A model generated the notes under the pieces. That model ran no database searches. It was not told the DNA's origin and saw only the letters and a program-made list of their open reading frames with translations. A stretch of 64,000 bases of DNA from Mangifera indica (Eukaryota; Streptophyta; Magnoliopsida; Sapindales; Anacardiaceae), in contig NC_058149.1 of assembly GCF_011075055.1 (NCBI RefSeq), positions 7,012,449-7,076,448 of the forward strand, in the 5' to 3' direction. A program made the translations under genes and the position numbers. Shown here in pieces: positions 24,520 through 37,865 of this stretch (positions within the stretch are counted from its first letter, which is position 1; every line of letters starts with the position of its first letter).

Positions 24520-25740
24520 ACATCAAAGAAACCTAAAAGCTCTAACCAAGATCACGTTACAGGGAGTTTTGTCCACAAATTTAGATGGGATACGGTATAG
24601 TGTGTAAGCAACTATTTCTAAGACATGGCCCCAAAATGACAAGGGTATATCTATTAAACTCATCATGGACTTTACCATTTTCATTGAAGTCATGTTCCTT
24701 TGTTCAAATATGCCAGAAGGAGTGATTTGAGATACCATCCCATTCTCCTTTAGATAATCTCTTAATTTGGCATTTAGGTATTCACCTCATTGATCACTTT
24801 GGAGGACTATAACATGTTTCCCAAGTTGCTTTTCTACTTTGTTCTTGAATTCTTTGAATTTTTAAAAGTATTCAGACTTTATGTTTCATTAAAAAAAAAC
24901 ATAATCATATCTATTGAAGTCATCAATAAATGTGACAATAGGGTTTTCCATATCTATTATGCACTGTTATAAGCCTACACGCATTATTATGTATGATTCC
25001 TAACAATTTGGTTACCCTTTCACTGTGTCCAATAAACGGTGTTTTGGTCATCTTATCTAATAAACATGATTTACATTTATTATATGACTACAAGTAAAAT
25101 AATTGCAAAACTCCTTTTTAGGGAATTTTTTTATGCGTTTTGATCCTATGTGGTGTAGCATGAAATGCCACAAATATATGGTATTCAAATTATTTGTTTT
25201 TAAATGTTTTCTTTGTATTTTAAGAATCTTTTTATCAAGTCTTAAAATATATAAACCATTGCATAGTTCAGTTATTCCAGAGAGAATATTATTTAAGTTA
25301 ATGATTATAATATTACCAACAATAGAAAAAAATTCTTTTTTGTCTAAAATAAACACAAAAATTAAATTTTTAAAAATAGACAGAAAATAATAGTAATTTT
25401 TCAATTCTAAGATTAGCCTAATGGGCAATCTAAGATAATAAGTTTTTACGATTAATGCAACAATCTTTGCTTTATTTCTTACATGTATATCAACCTCTCG
25501 TCTGGCGAAAAATACGAGAACCACGTTTTATAATGAAATTAGCTTAAGATTTGGAAAAAGATTTTAACACTAGGTCTATAGTAAGCTCATTGTCTATGAT
25601 GAAAGTTAAGCTCATCAATCACTCAATATAGCTAATCATCTTAACCACATGAAGGCCAACTTAGCTTTCCTAAGAGAGTTTGTAATCATACAATGCACTT
25701 GACACTTCATAGCATTCGACTTTCACATGAAGGATAACAT
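24520..25740 (-). pseudogene. Ty1/Copia gag-protease-integrase relic, reversed
   Basis: On the minus strand the order is: gag tail (about 25640-25500, with NELTIDLVLKSF and ARREVDIHVRNKAK); a protease to pre-integrase stretch (LYILRLDKKI, then TIYLWHFMLHHIGSKRIKK near 25150); integrase in several frames (KMTKTPFIGHSERVTKLLG near 25040, GEYLNAKLRDYLKENGMVSQ near 24760); and IFEQRNMTSMKMVKSMMS, then FWGHVLEIVAYTLYRIPSK near 24600. The end is cut within integrase, before RT. Frameshifts and stops occur throughout. The DSG of the protease is not recognisable. Confidence 0.8.
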
Positions 25741-26203
25741 GACTAGCACATCCTTAGTGTTGCTTTTGCATTTCTCTTAGGAAACTTTTTACTTGGTTTT
25801 CTATAAAACTTTTTCATTGTTTATTGTTTATTATAATATTATCTCTTAGGAAAATCTCTCGACTATGTTATATCTCTCTCTCTCTCTTCCACTCTCCATA
25901 TATCTACAAGAAGGCTTTATGTTGGTTCTCTTTCCCTGGTGGGCGGGTCTGTTTCTTGGGACCCAATTGATTTAAATTGTGAAAGAGAAGAGACAAAAAG
26001 GGAGGGCAGCCATATCTTCATCTTCCTTTCTTACTTCTCCTCACCGTACATATGCATGTTCTACAGTAGAACCTCTTAAATCTCTTTGAGAACCTGCATT
26101 TAATGTTTGCACTACAAATATTGCCACTATCACTACTATAACTCCAACACTCTCCTAAACCACCCCTTGCAATCTTAAAATCGTTTGCCTCCTGTCTTTT
26201 AAT
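25741..26203 (+). promoter_or_regulatory. Upstream region and probable promoter of the RGF gene
   Basis: It contains a (TC)n tract at 25872-25888 followed by CCATATATCTAC, and pyrimidine-rich leader-like sequence up to the ATG at 26204. TC-rich tracts are common near plant transcription starts. No clean TATA box was fixed. The left edge (25741-25850) shares words with 29091-29240 on the far side of the gene. Confidence 0.35.
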
Positions 26204-26702
26204 ATGTCGATCTCGTATCTTCTTGTTTTCCTTTTATGCCTTTGTTTGCACGCATGCAATGCTCGGCCTCTTGGTGACGCTCTTGAAAAGAAATTTCACA
26301 CTTCTAATAAGGTCGGTTTGAGTTTGCATGTTATAAATTTACCACTGTTATTATTCTTTACTGCCTGTAACATCATCCCACGGCCACTACATTACTGTTG
26401 TAACCTTTCTGGCTTTGTTGCAGAATGATGAGAAGAAGGGTCTAGACACTGTACCAGTTGCACCAAAGGTAAATTCATCGTTGTCCGATGAGCTTGTGGC
26501 AATGAAAGCTGAGTCCGACACAAAAGATGCCAAGATGAAGATATCAAATTATGAAATGGGAAAAACAACAGGTGCTGCTCAAACTGATGAGTCTCTAAGT
26601 TCAGTTTCTTGGCGTGTGCCTCACGGTCAACGTCCCGAAACAAACCCTGGTTTTAACTCGGACTACTCACCTCCAAAGACACATCCTCCTTCTCATAATT
26701 AA
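26204..26702 (+). CDS. RGF/GOLVEN/CLEL sulfopeptide precursor (two exons)
   Basis: Exon 1 (26204-26311, 36 codons) starts MSISYLLVFLLCLCLHACNA, a clear signal peptide. Donor GTCGGT follows at 26312, acceptor TTGCAG ends at 26423, and exon 2 (26424-26702) stays in phase 0, giving 128 residues. The last 13 residues, DYSPPKTHPPSHN, end at the stop codon. They match the RGF/GLV/CLEL consensus: Asp-Tyr for tyrosine sulfation, prolines that can be hydroxylated, and a final His-Asn. The middle is a hydrophilic, poorly conserved propeptide. Such peptides are secreted, processed and perceived by RGFR/RGI receptor kinases, controlling root meristem size, gravitropism or lateral-root spacing. Which paralogue this is cannot be told. 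The gene looks intact amid transposon debris. Confidence 0.9.
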
Positions 26703-27401
26703 CTAGATATTTAGAACTCTATGTTGTGTTGTTTTTTATCTAAGACTTGAGGTATCTATTTTGTCTTTCATCGTGTAAACCGGTGTAGAAATCCCAGTAG
26801 CAAGCTAGTAATGCGAGCATCAATATCCTAGGACATAACACGTACTATATTACATAGGCTTATGATATAGCTACGAAGGCTTTTTATTTCCTATTCTATG
26901 TATATCATATAAATTGTTTCTCAGCTCAATGGACTCTTTTCTTAGCTTGTTGACTACTTATGGCATTAATTTTTCTATCTGATCTTAATTTCCTCCTTTT
27001 CTTCCTTACATTCTGGTCATTATCAGCTTCAAGATTATTTCATTAATTATGTTATTAATATCTCGATAATTACCCTTGGTGTGAAATGCAGGAAACTAGC
27101 TACATATATACATGGTTCATTTCTATATCAGAAGGCTAAATGTTTAGGACTCGTAGACAAGTACCAAAGTGATTCATCATTAATGGTTCTTCCAGATGGA
27201 TTACCAGAAATGATATGGATGATATCGTCCCTCTGCCTAAGCCACTACCATAAAAATAAAGGCAACTTAAAATATTCACACCATAACTGGCAACTTTTAT
27301 CTTGCTTTTTGATGCAGCAGTTGGCGGAATTGATCATAAAATTCCAATTCACTACTTATCAAAATATTCATGTACAAAGGTTTATGCATATGTTATCTTC
27401 T

Positions 27402-27420
27402 TCTTCTTCTTCTTCTTCTT
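27402..27420. repeat. (TTC)n microsatellite
   Basis: About six to seven TTC repeats, readable as a poly-Ser run but not part of a supported gene. Confidence 0.9.
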
Positions 27421-27548
27421 CACCATACATGCATGCCCCAATTAGGACACAGAAAGTATCCACGTAAGAATTTCATGCTACGTGTGCATGCATGGTGCAT
27501 GCACGTGCCTTAATCATGCATTTACATCACACACACACACACAAAAAC

Positions 27549-27604
<56 letters not shown>
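27549..27604. repeat. (AT)n microsatellite preceded by (CA)n
   Basis: About 27 AT repeats, preceded at 27529-27542 by a short CACACA run. The open frames across it are artefacts of the repeat. Confidence 0.9.
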
Positions 27605-27608
<4 letters not shown>

Positions 27609-28119
27609 TATTTATTATGCATGTATAGATATATTGTTCTTGCCATACCATTGATATGGATATTTATTCTATCTGTGGGAAAAGTTGCAGTCATAGTGCA
27701 TTTGAAAAATATAAGTCTTGTTGTGGTTGTAAATGAAAGGTATGATATCTATGGATGGGCGGACATACACGTGAGATATGGTGTTTGGTTTTTTCTTAAA
27801 TGAGGGCGGCAGTTATAAGTCAGTTTTTTCCCCACTTTCAGTTGATCCTTGATTGAATCTTCTGTCACATGGTATTTGGTCTTTTTGTCTGCAGGGACTT
27901 CACCTCTTCCCCCTCATAAAGAAACTTTAATGAGGCTGCCTCGATATCTTGGTGATTTATTTATCTCTTTAGAACCTAATTTTTCAGGCTCTCTATAACT
28001 TAATTGGCTTGCGGAAAAAAAGTACTTTTGACTGTATTAACTTAATTATAGCCTAGATTAATGTTCTTATAACCATGGTTTTCTTCATATATAAAAATTC
28101 TTCCAGGCAATCTGTAGAT

Positions 28120-28980
28120 TAGGGTTTGATTTGATTCATGCCAAGCTAAAATAAGAGTTAATTTAAAATTAATTCGAACTCAATGAACCAAGGTTTGAAC
28201 TTGGTTAAAAGACAGTTTAATTTTGAATTTGATCCAAGTTATCAAACTGAAGCATAAGATTGAATCTAGCACTGTTTCTACCTACTAACACAGTAATAGT
28301 AGTGGGTAGGCAAAGACTTATTGCTTGATAAGGACCAAAAGTTTGAAGACATGAAATGGTAAAAATTTCTCCATGGACATTGACATTTTACTCCAAGATT
28401 TAAATGTTAAGGTACTGCACATTCAATGAATTTTGTTTCTGAATTGGTCAAATATTAATTTGGTACTGCTTTTAAATTAATTACAAAGGACTAAAGAGGC
28501 TCCCTACCTGTCTTTATGGTTCACGCAACTGCACATTTTACCTATGAGTTTATCAGAGTATTCTCAATCTATAAAACATCATAGTAGCAAATTTAAAGAA
28601 ATAATATACATTAAACTCAATCTATGAGTTTGTTTTGATTGTCGTACAAACTAGTTGCCACCAGAAAGCCATTCCAAATTAGAGTTGGATTTCAAAGTAG
28701 AGCTCAAACAAAACTCAAACACGGGAGGGATTTAATCTAAAAGAATTAATTTGATATCAATAAATTGAGGCTCGAACTCTACTGAAAAAATAATTTAATT
28801 TTGAATTTAAGTTTGGATCAAACAAATCAAGTCCAAGTCAGTTTAGATCAAATTTAAAGTTACATTGTTTTTTAACCGAGTTCAGACCCCAATTTCTCGA
28901 TCTCAAACTGATTCTTTCATATTTGAACTGATTTCAAACTAGACCTTATTTGGATTTAATCAGTATCAAATCTAGCCCTA
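28120..28980. mobile_element. Possible hAT-like MITE
   Basis: The left end TAGGGTTTGATTTGATTC and the right end (reverse complement) TAGGGCTAGATTTGATACTG are similar inverted termini of the TAGGG type seen in hAT elements. Internal sequence is rich in AACTCGAACTC/TTTGAACTTGG words typical of plant MITEs. The eight flanking bases (CTGTAGAT and ACAATAGA) do not match, so the assignment is tentative. Confidence 0.35.
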
Positions 28981-29090
28981 ACAATAGAGATTTACCCAGG
29001 CCCATTTGTACTATAGTGGGCTGGGTTAGACCTACCAACCCATCCATGTGCAGGCTTCAATAAATCATTCGCATAAATTCCTTTTTGACT

Positions 29091-29240
29091 AGCACATCCT
29101 TCATGTTGCTTTTATTGTTTATTATAATAAACAATAAACAATGAGAAAACCAAGTAAAACTTTGAATAAATTAAGCATTTCTCTTCTCCTCATGTTGCTT
29201 TTACAACTCAATGACATGAAGGATAACATAAGACACTAAA
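29091..29240. repeat. Rearranged copy of the 25.73-25.85-kb sequence
   Basis: GACTAGCACATCCTT, TGTTGCTTTT and ATGAAGGATAACAT occur in direct orientation in both places. The ACTTGGTTTTCT...ATTGTTTATTGTTTAT block is inverted here, and the perfect palindrome TTGTTTATTATAATAAACAA sits at its junction. Repeats of this kind bracket the RGF gene at about 3.3 kb spacing. Confidence 0.55.
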
Positions 29241-31372
29241 CCTCTACGAAATTATCTAGATACTTGTTAAAGATATCCTTCTACTTCTGGGTGGCATTGG
29301 GACCAACCTCACAGGGTGATGACCCTTTGAGAATATTCAACCTATTCTTCTAATATAGTGTAATCCGAAGATTTCATACTAGTCAATAAAGTTACTTCTA
29401 ATGAACCTATTTTTTTTTTTTATAATTGATCAATAAGTTGGTGATGTCATGGTGATTTGTCTTTTTACAATTACAAATTTAAAGAGCATTAGTAATTTAT
29501 TTAATTTATTAATACATTTAATTAAAGATTTTAAATTACATACTCTCATTATTTTCCTTAAGTCTACAACCCCCACTATTGGACATGAGAAGTTCTAGTG
29601 GACTTTTTAGTGGACTAAGATCCCATCGCGTAATTCTTCCCTTCACTTAGCGAACAAGTTCAAATCATTTGATTAGGTCAATGTTCAAATTAATCACAAT
29701 AGCCCACGATCTTGATTTATATGTTATCCTAACAAATGATGTGACCTTAATTATAACTCTTGATATCATTAGAGTAGATATTACGTATCTTCTTATATTA
29801 ACAAATGCATTCCTTACTCATACCTCTAACATACTTTACCTAGACTTTGGTGAACAAGCAAAGTACATTAGTTTAGTTGGATCCAATATTAGTAACACGT
29901 AATTTTTTGCCTATTAGAAGTATACTATTTGCTTTAACGAATAAGATTCTGATGAATAGAGGCTTAATAGAGTGTCATATTAAAAAACACCAATAAAATC
30001 TTAGACTTAATATCTCAGTTGAGGGTTTTAAATTATTAGTCTCACCAATTTTAGTTTGCATATGAGGTATTATAAAATAAAACCTAGCTTGCATTCTACA
30101 ACATAAAATATAAAATGTGTTGGTATACAACTTTATTCTAATATCAAGCCTCTTAAGTCATAAAGGGTTTTACTGGTCAACCTAGGTCTCGCTTTTCGGG
30201 TTCTTCATGATTACTCCTTTGTCTTCATTCTTCAAGAGTTCATCATTTTGTTTCCTAGTTACATATTCTATAAGAAAAGAAAATTAATAACCTAGTCTGA
30301 TTTTATATAGAAAATCAGAAATCTCAAGTTACATTTGAGGAGATTTAAATGAGAAGAGAAGTACATTAAGAAAAATAGAGAGAAGGCAAAGCATACAAGC
30401 TTTATTTTCTAAAATAAAATACATTCCTAAAATTAAACATTCACATAAGTCTTTAGGTTGTATACCAAGCACCATGCTTGAACAAATAATACATACAAAA
30501 TCAAAATTAAAATTAATTAATTTGAATAACTTTGCCAAGTGTCAAATTACAATTGATTCCTAAAGTTTTACCAAATTGTAATTCAATTCCAAAGCCTCAA
30601 AATATTACAATTTAGTCCTCATTCGTCACAACAAGGTTAAAACTACAAATTTAGCTAAGAACAAGCATGTGGGGCATGTGCACATCCATTCATTGACTTG
30701 CATATGGAATTTGTGAAAATTCCAAAATTGTGAACGAATAGACGAATGAGTAATAAATCATTGGCTGCACAATTGAAATTTCAATAAGAAACAATCATGC
30801 ATGTAAGATGCACATTTAGTATCGCCATCATAACTTCAGTTACAAGGAATGTTTGTGCATATTCGTGCAGTTGAAAATGTTGACAAACAATCATGTGCTA
30901 TCGTATGCACGATTATTCAAGGTATGTTTTCCAAATCATAGAGTGATGCGATCATGAGAAAATTTCCCCAAATTTGGCTCACTTTCACTGGTATAAGGTA
31001 ATATGGCATGAATGCCATCCTTACACCAATAGCAACCCTCAAGGCTCATAACAATGTATATCAAGGGTGATTTCATGCAACAACATGAAACTTATGCAAC
31101 ATTCAACCAAAAATTTCAACTAACATAATTTTAACAAAACTTAAGCAAAAAATAAAAATCAAAACTCAATAATTTCTTACATCTTTACGTTGTCACAAGA
31201 GACTCAATGATTGTGTAACAACACAATTACAAATTGTCTTTACAATTTCTAAAAGCCATGATTGATTTTAATATCATGACATGTATCAACATATTAAAAT
31301 ATAATTAATCAAGCCAAATAGTTATTAATTTCATGATATTATCCCTTAAATGATAGCTTAAATACCACTATT
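29241..31372. other. Intergenic DNA, no gene seen
   Basis: No open frame carries a recognisable domain. The frames at 29669-29902 and 30329-30538 are hydrophobic, AT-driven translations. The sequence may include decayed LTR material, but I found no ends. Confidence 0.4.
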
Positions 31373-31815
31373 GAGTTTTGGGTTGTCAAATACCAATAGA
31401 GCAGTGGAATATAAAACAATCAGAGAAACTTGAAAGCCTTAACCATGATTACATTACAGGGAGTAATTTACATGAACATGCCAATAAAACGTCCATAAGG
31501 TATTTTAAGATTGATATTTGTGTTTGATGACTCCTCCAAATCTTTACATGGCGCTTAAGATCCCTATCAAGCACACAAACGAGGCAATGTCTTGATATTC
31601 ACATGAAGAATGAACTTGGAAAGGCTTTACTATATAATAGAGGTAGTTATAGCTCTATGGATAATGTATGTGTGTATTGAGAATCATGCGTGATAGCTAA
31701 GGTTTGCGTCAAATGCTTTTGAATTCTGAAATTATGTCTCTTTAAATAGAGAACTTTATGCATTAATGGCTTGCACAGTCATGAATTTTCATTATATTGG
31801 AACAGTAGTTTATGT
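31373..31815. repeat. Segment shared with 24463-24566, then flank of the LTR
   Basis: 31373-31470 repeats the TTGGGTT...AGTGGAATATAAAAC...TTACAGGGAGT order found at 24463-24566. The remaining bases up to the LTR start at about 31816 show nothing recognisable. Confidence 0.45.
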
Positions 31816-33264
31816 TGTTAACTCAAAGAGTCATTATGCTCTTATTTTGATGATAACAAACTAATATGTCCTTAAGTATATTGACTAATAACTTTACTTG
31901 AGTGTGAGTTTAGATTGCAAAAATTTAACTTATGCACTTGAAGGAGTTACAAGATGAAGATGAAAGACATGACACAAGTGAAGAATTCTTGAAGATTTGA
32001 AGAAAAACTCAAGTTTAGGTAGATATATGTAAAATCTTGAAGCATTTGTTTTGATTAGAATATTTATTTGCATGTGATAGCTCACTTAAAAACCCATTCT
32101 CGTATCTTCCACATTTTAAGTTAAAATGTTGTTTTTCAAACTTATTGGGTTAAACCAAATTTTTACCAAAGTTTATTAACTCATTTAAAATGATGAAGTT
32201 TTGTGAAGTACATTTTCATATCTCAAAGTTGGTTTTGAAAAAATTTTCAAAAATGGGTTAAATTATCACTTTTCAAAGGTTTAGGGGTTAAATTACAATT
32301 TTTAAAAATTTAAGGGGTAAAACTAATAAAATTTAGTTAACCAAATTTGACCAGTTGAATTTTTCGATGGCAACTTTCGAATCATCCAGAAGCTATGTTT
32401 TTTAGCTTTCAAAAATTGGGTTGACCGAATTAAATCCGATCGACCAAATTTTGCTTTGAATTTTCTAATAGCTAATGTCACGTAGGCACCATAGGAGTGT
32501 CACGTCACATTTAGTTGACTGAATTACATCTGGTTGACCAAATTTTGTGCTTTTTGGAAAATTAAAATGGCTAGTTTTTTTGCACAATGATAACTTTTCT
32601 CATTTTCCCCTATATAAATCCAATTAAATTCATTTGTAAAGGACTTTTGCCACAAAGAACTTTCATACATTTGAGAGCAAATTAATTTTGGGCTATTCAC
32701 TTGCAAATTCTCTTATTTATTTAAAACCCTTGCTCATATACTTTATAATTTCCTTTACATTAGGTTGTACTAAGCTTAAACTTTTATATACACTCTTTAA
32801 GAGAGATCATATTTCAAATCCATATTAAAATTCACACTGTAAAAGAGTGAGGTTCACTCTTAGAGAGATTAGAAAATTTTTGAGTGAAAGAAATTGAGTT
32901 CTAGCATTTGTAAAGGTTAATAGCACCTTGGAAGTTATTTTGTTGTGAAGAAAAGCTTAGTTGAGTTTTGTCAACCAAGAATTAGTGGAATACTCCCAGG
33001 GAGATAGCTTGGAGGAGTGGACGTAGGCCGGGTTATGTCGAACCATTATATATCGCATGTTTGATTTTCTCTTCCCTTAAACTTATACTTTATGTTATGT
33101 TCTTTTGATTGTATTAATTATTTGAAATATTCTTGTTATTCTTATAAATTGCATTAAAAATAGGCAACATTCATTTATTTGAATAAATTAGTTTAATTCT
33201 CTAATTTGATAAAAATTGTTTTAGATTGTCTAATTCAACCCTTCTTAGGTCATTCAATCCTTCA
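31816..33264 (+). mobile_element. 5' LTR of a SIRE/Maximus-like Copia element
   Basis: It starts TGTTAACTCAAAGAGTC and soon reads TTTTGATGATAACAAACTAA, a start typical of soybean SIRE1-like LTRs. It ends CCCTTCTTAGGTCATTCA-x-TCCTTCA at 33264. Immediately after is TTTGTATTAGGGC (about 33266-33278), a degraded version of the initiator-tRNA-Met primer site TTGGTATCAGAGC, followed by gag. A 3' partner LTR was not found in the window. Confidence 0.6.
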
Positions 33265-33321
33265 ATTTGTATTAGGGCAAGGTTGCTCATTTTTGAAACT
33301 TAACCGTTTAGAGCAATAGCC

Positions 33322-34050
33322 ATGAACCTAAGAAAATCCTATACTATTAGTGAAAGGTTTACCCCTAATAGACCACCATTGTTAGATGGCACCGAATATG
33401 CCCATTGAAAAAATCGAATATTGTTTTTCCTTCAAAGTGATTATGAATTATGGGATGTAATGCAAGATGGACCTTTTGTTCCTATGAAAGAAGTAGTTGG
33501 AAAACAAGTGCCCAAAACTAGGGAAGAAATGACCCTTCAAGATAAGAAAAATATTGCCATTAATACTAGAGCTATGAATGTATTATATTGTGCATTAAAT
33601 GAATATAACTTTAACAAGGTACAAGCTTGTACCTCAGCTAAAGAAATTTGGGAATTATTGATGTTGTCAAATGAGGGAACTTCATAAGTCAAAGAGACTA
33701 AAATTAGCATGCTCACACACTCATATGAGTTATTTAAAATGAATAAAGATTAAACTATTAGTGACATGTTTGATAGATTTATTACTATTGTGAATAAATT
33801 GAAAAATCTTGGTAAAGTTTATACTAACAAAGAAAATGTCAAGAAACTTCTTAGGTGTTTGCCTTTTTCTTGGGATCACAAAGTAAAGGTAATTGAAGAA
33901 GCAAAAGATGTCAAGACTTTACCTCTTGATGAGGTTTTAGGTTCACTTCTCACTCATGAGCTTATTATGAACCAACGACAAATTGAAGAAGTGGAAAAGA
34001 AGAAAAAGAGCATTGCCTTCAAATCATCTAAGTGTTACAAATATTTAATA
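33322..34050 (+). pseudogene. Copia gag relic (SIRE-like)
   Basis: From the ATG at 33322 one frame reads RPPLLDGTEYAH, FLQSDYELWDVMQDGPFVP, ACTSAKEIWELL, MFDRFITIVNKLKNLGK, LLRCLPFSWDHKVKVIEEAKD and LPLDEVLGSLLTHELIM. This is a classic Copia gag (UBN2-type). It carries three in-frame stops: one where the family has Trp after AY, one at 33685 and one near 33752. After the KSSKCYK segment (about 34043) the homology stops, so nothing of protease or pol remains. It sits directly downstream of the 31816-33264 LTR and belongs to that element. Confidence 0.85.
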
Positions 34051-35023
34051 TGGTGTCCACAATGTCATGTTATTATAATGTAAATGTGATAACATTAATG
34101 TGTGACATGTGTATGTTATATATGAGACATTATGACATGCTAAACATCATGCATCTAAATGTTTAACATTATGCATGATGATATGAGTATTGAAATAGAC
34201 ATAACATATTGGATATGTTTATTGTCTTAGATGCATAAATAAGAAATCAAGTTTGCTATTATAGATTTAAGTTATAAGATATTGAATGTTTTATGTTTAA
34301 GATCAACCTAATGTACACTATATGCACATTTTAGATATGTGATATATTAAGTTATACAAAAATATGAATTCTTTTGATTATTGAATAATATAATTGATAT
34401 GTGTTCAATAATATGTCTAAGTTGTTTTTTGTTTTCTATTACCATGTAATTTATTTATGACATATAATGTATCGTTTTGTGCTTTAAGGAACTAAAACTT
34501 TTAGGCATGAAATATTCTTACAATACCATTTAGGTTATTAGATAAGTTTTAAATAATATAAGTTGCAAGAATATGACTTAGTAATATATCTTAAGTGACA
34601 AATACGTATCCTAAGATATGCATTAGACTACTCGAGATATGAACTGAATCTAATTAATAATAATAAAACCTTCTCTCAATCTTAAATATCAAACTCGAGC
34701 CTTCCGTTGTGGGTTGATTAGGGTTACATCATACGGCTAGAAATCCTATATTTCTATTATGTGACGGTTATTAGATTTCTAGATTAAGGTTACACCATGC
34801 AATACAATGTAAAATTAGTCGATTGGTGTCTAGAGTAATATTTATGTTATTCCCTAGATTCTATTATGTACGGGAGTGATGGAGTATAATGTCTAGAAAG
34901 CACGATGGGTTGAATTTGACTAGTCTAGTATAACCTCTCCTAGCTAATAGGTGTGTTATAAAAAAAAGGCAAAAGTTCCCCTATTTCAAAAGGCTCGGGG
35001 AATTTTTTTTTTTAACTATGTCC
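34051..35023. other. Intergenic DNA between two LTR elements
   Basis: No coding frame is supported. A segment near 34845-34890 (GTCTAGAGT..., TAGATTCTATTATGTACGG) resembles 37545-37575 (TCTAGAGT..., TAGATCTATTATGTGCGG) on the other side of the solo LTR. The two may once have been joined or duplicated. Confidence 0.35.
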
Positions 35024-37544
<2,521 letters not shown>

Positions 37545-37865
37545 TCTAGAGTGCTTAGATCTATTATGTGCGGTGCTCAAAGCTAAAGGCTCACATGAAT
37601 CATAGCTTGCAATTTGGAATGCAAAAAGAAATAGTTTCCTATTTATTGAGCTTGATGGACTTAGATATATTATGTACAGTTTGTCAAGTTTGATAAAAAC
37701 TTGATTCCTCACTAGAAAGTGATCCAATGAACTTTCTGAATCTTTAGTTAAGGAAGTATGAGATTTGAATAAAATAGTGGGAGCTAATAAGATTAAGTTT
37801 CTTGGTAATTAATGTTGAATTTGTTATTTCTTGCAACATTCTCTCTTGTGATACAAAATTTCAAA
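37545..37865 (+). other. Leader of the 37.9-kb Copia element
   Basis: Non-coding sequence before the gag ATG at 37866, containing AATAGTGGGAGCTAATAAG. No 5' LTR or primer-binding site could be recognised, so the element is truncated on this side or too diverged to see. Confidence 0.4.

Larger units (their letters stand above)
26703..28119 (+). other. 3' UTR and downstream DNA of the RGF gene
   Basis: The first few hundred bases are probably 3'UTR (T-rich; ends not fixed). Beyond that I see only non-coding DNA with two microsatellites. The frame at 27081-27467 is low-complexity and has no motif. Confidence 0.4.

Noticed and set aside
26392..26643. 83-residue minus-strand frame
   Set aside because: Antisense of RGF exon 2; no motif, while the sense frame ends in a clear peptide hormone motif.
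27081..27467. 128-residue plus frame downstream of the RGF gene
   Set aside because: No domain; ends in a poly-Ser run from a (TTC)n microsatellite; probably 3' flank.
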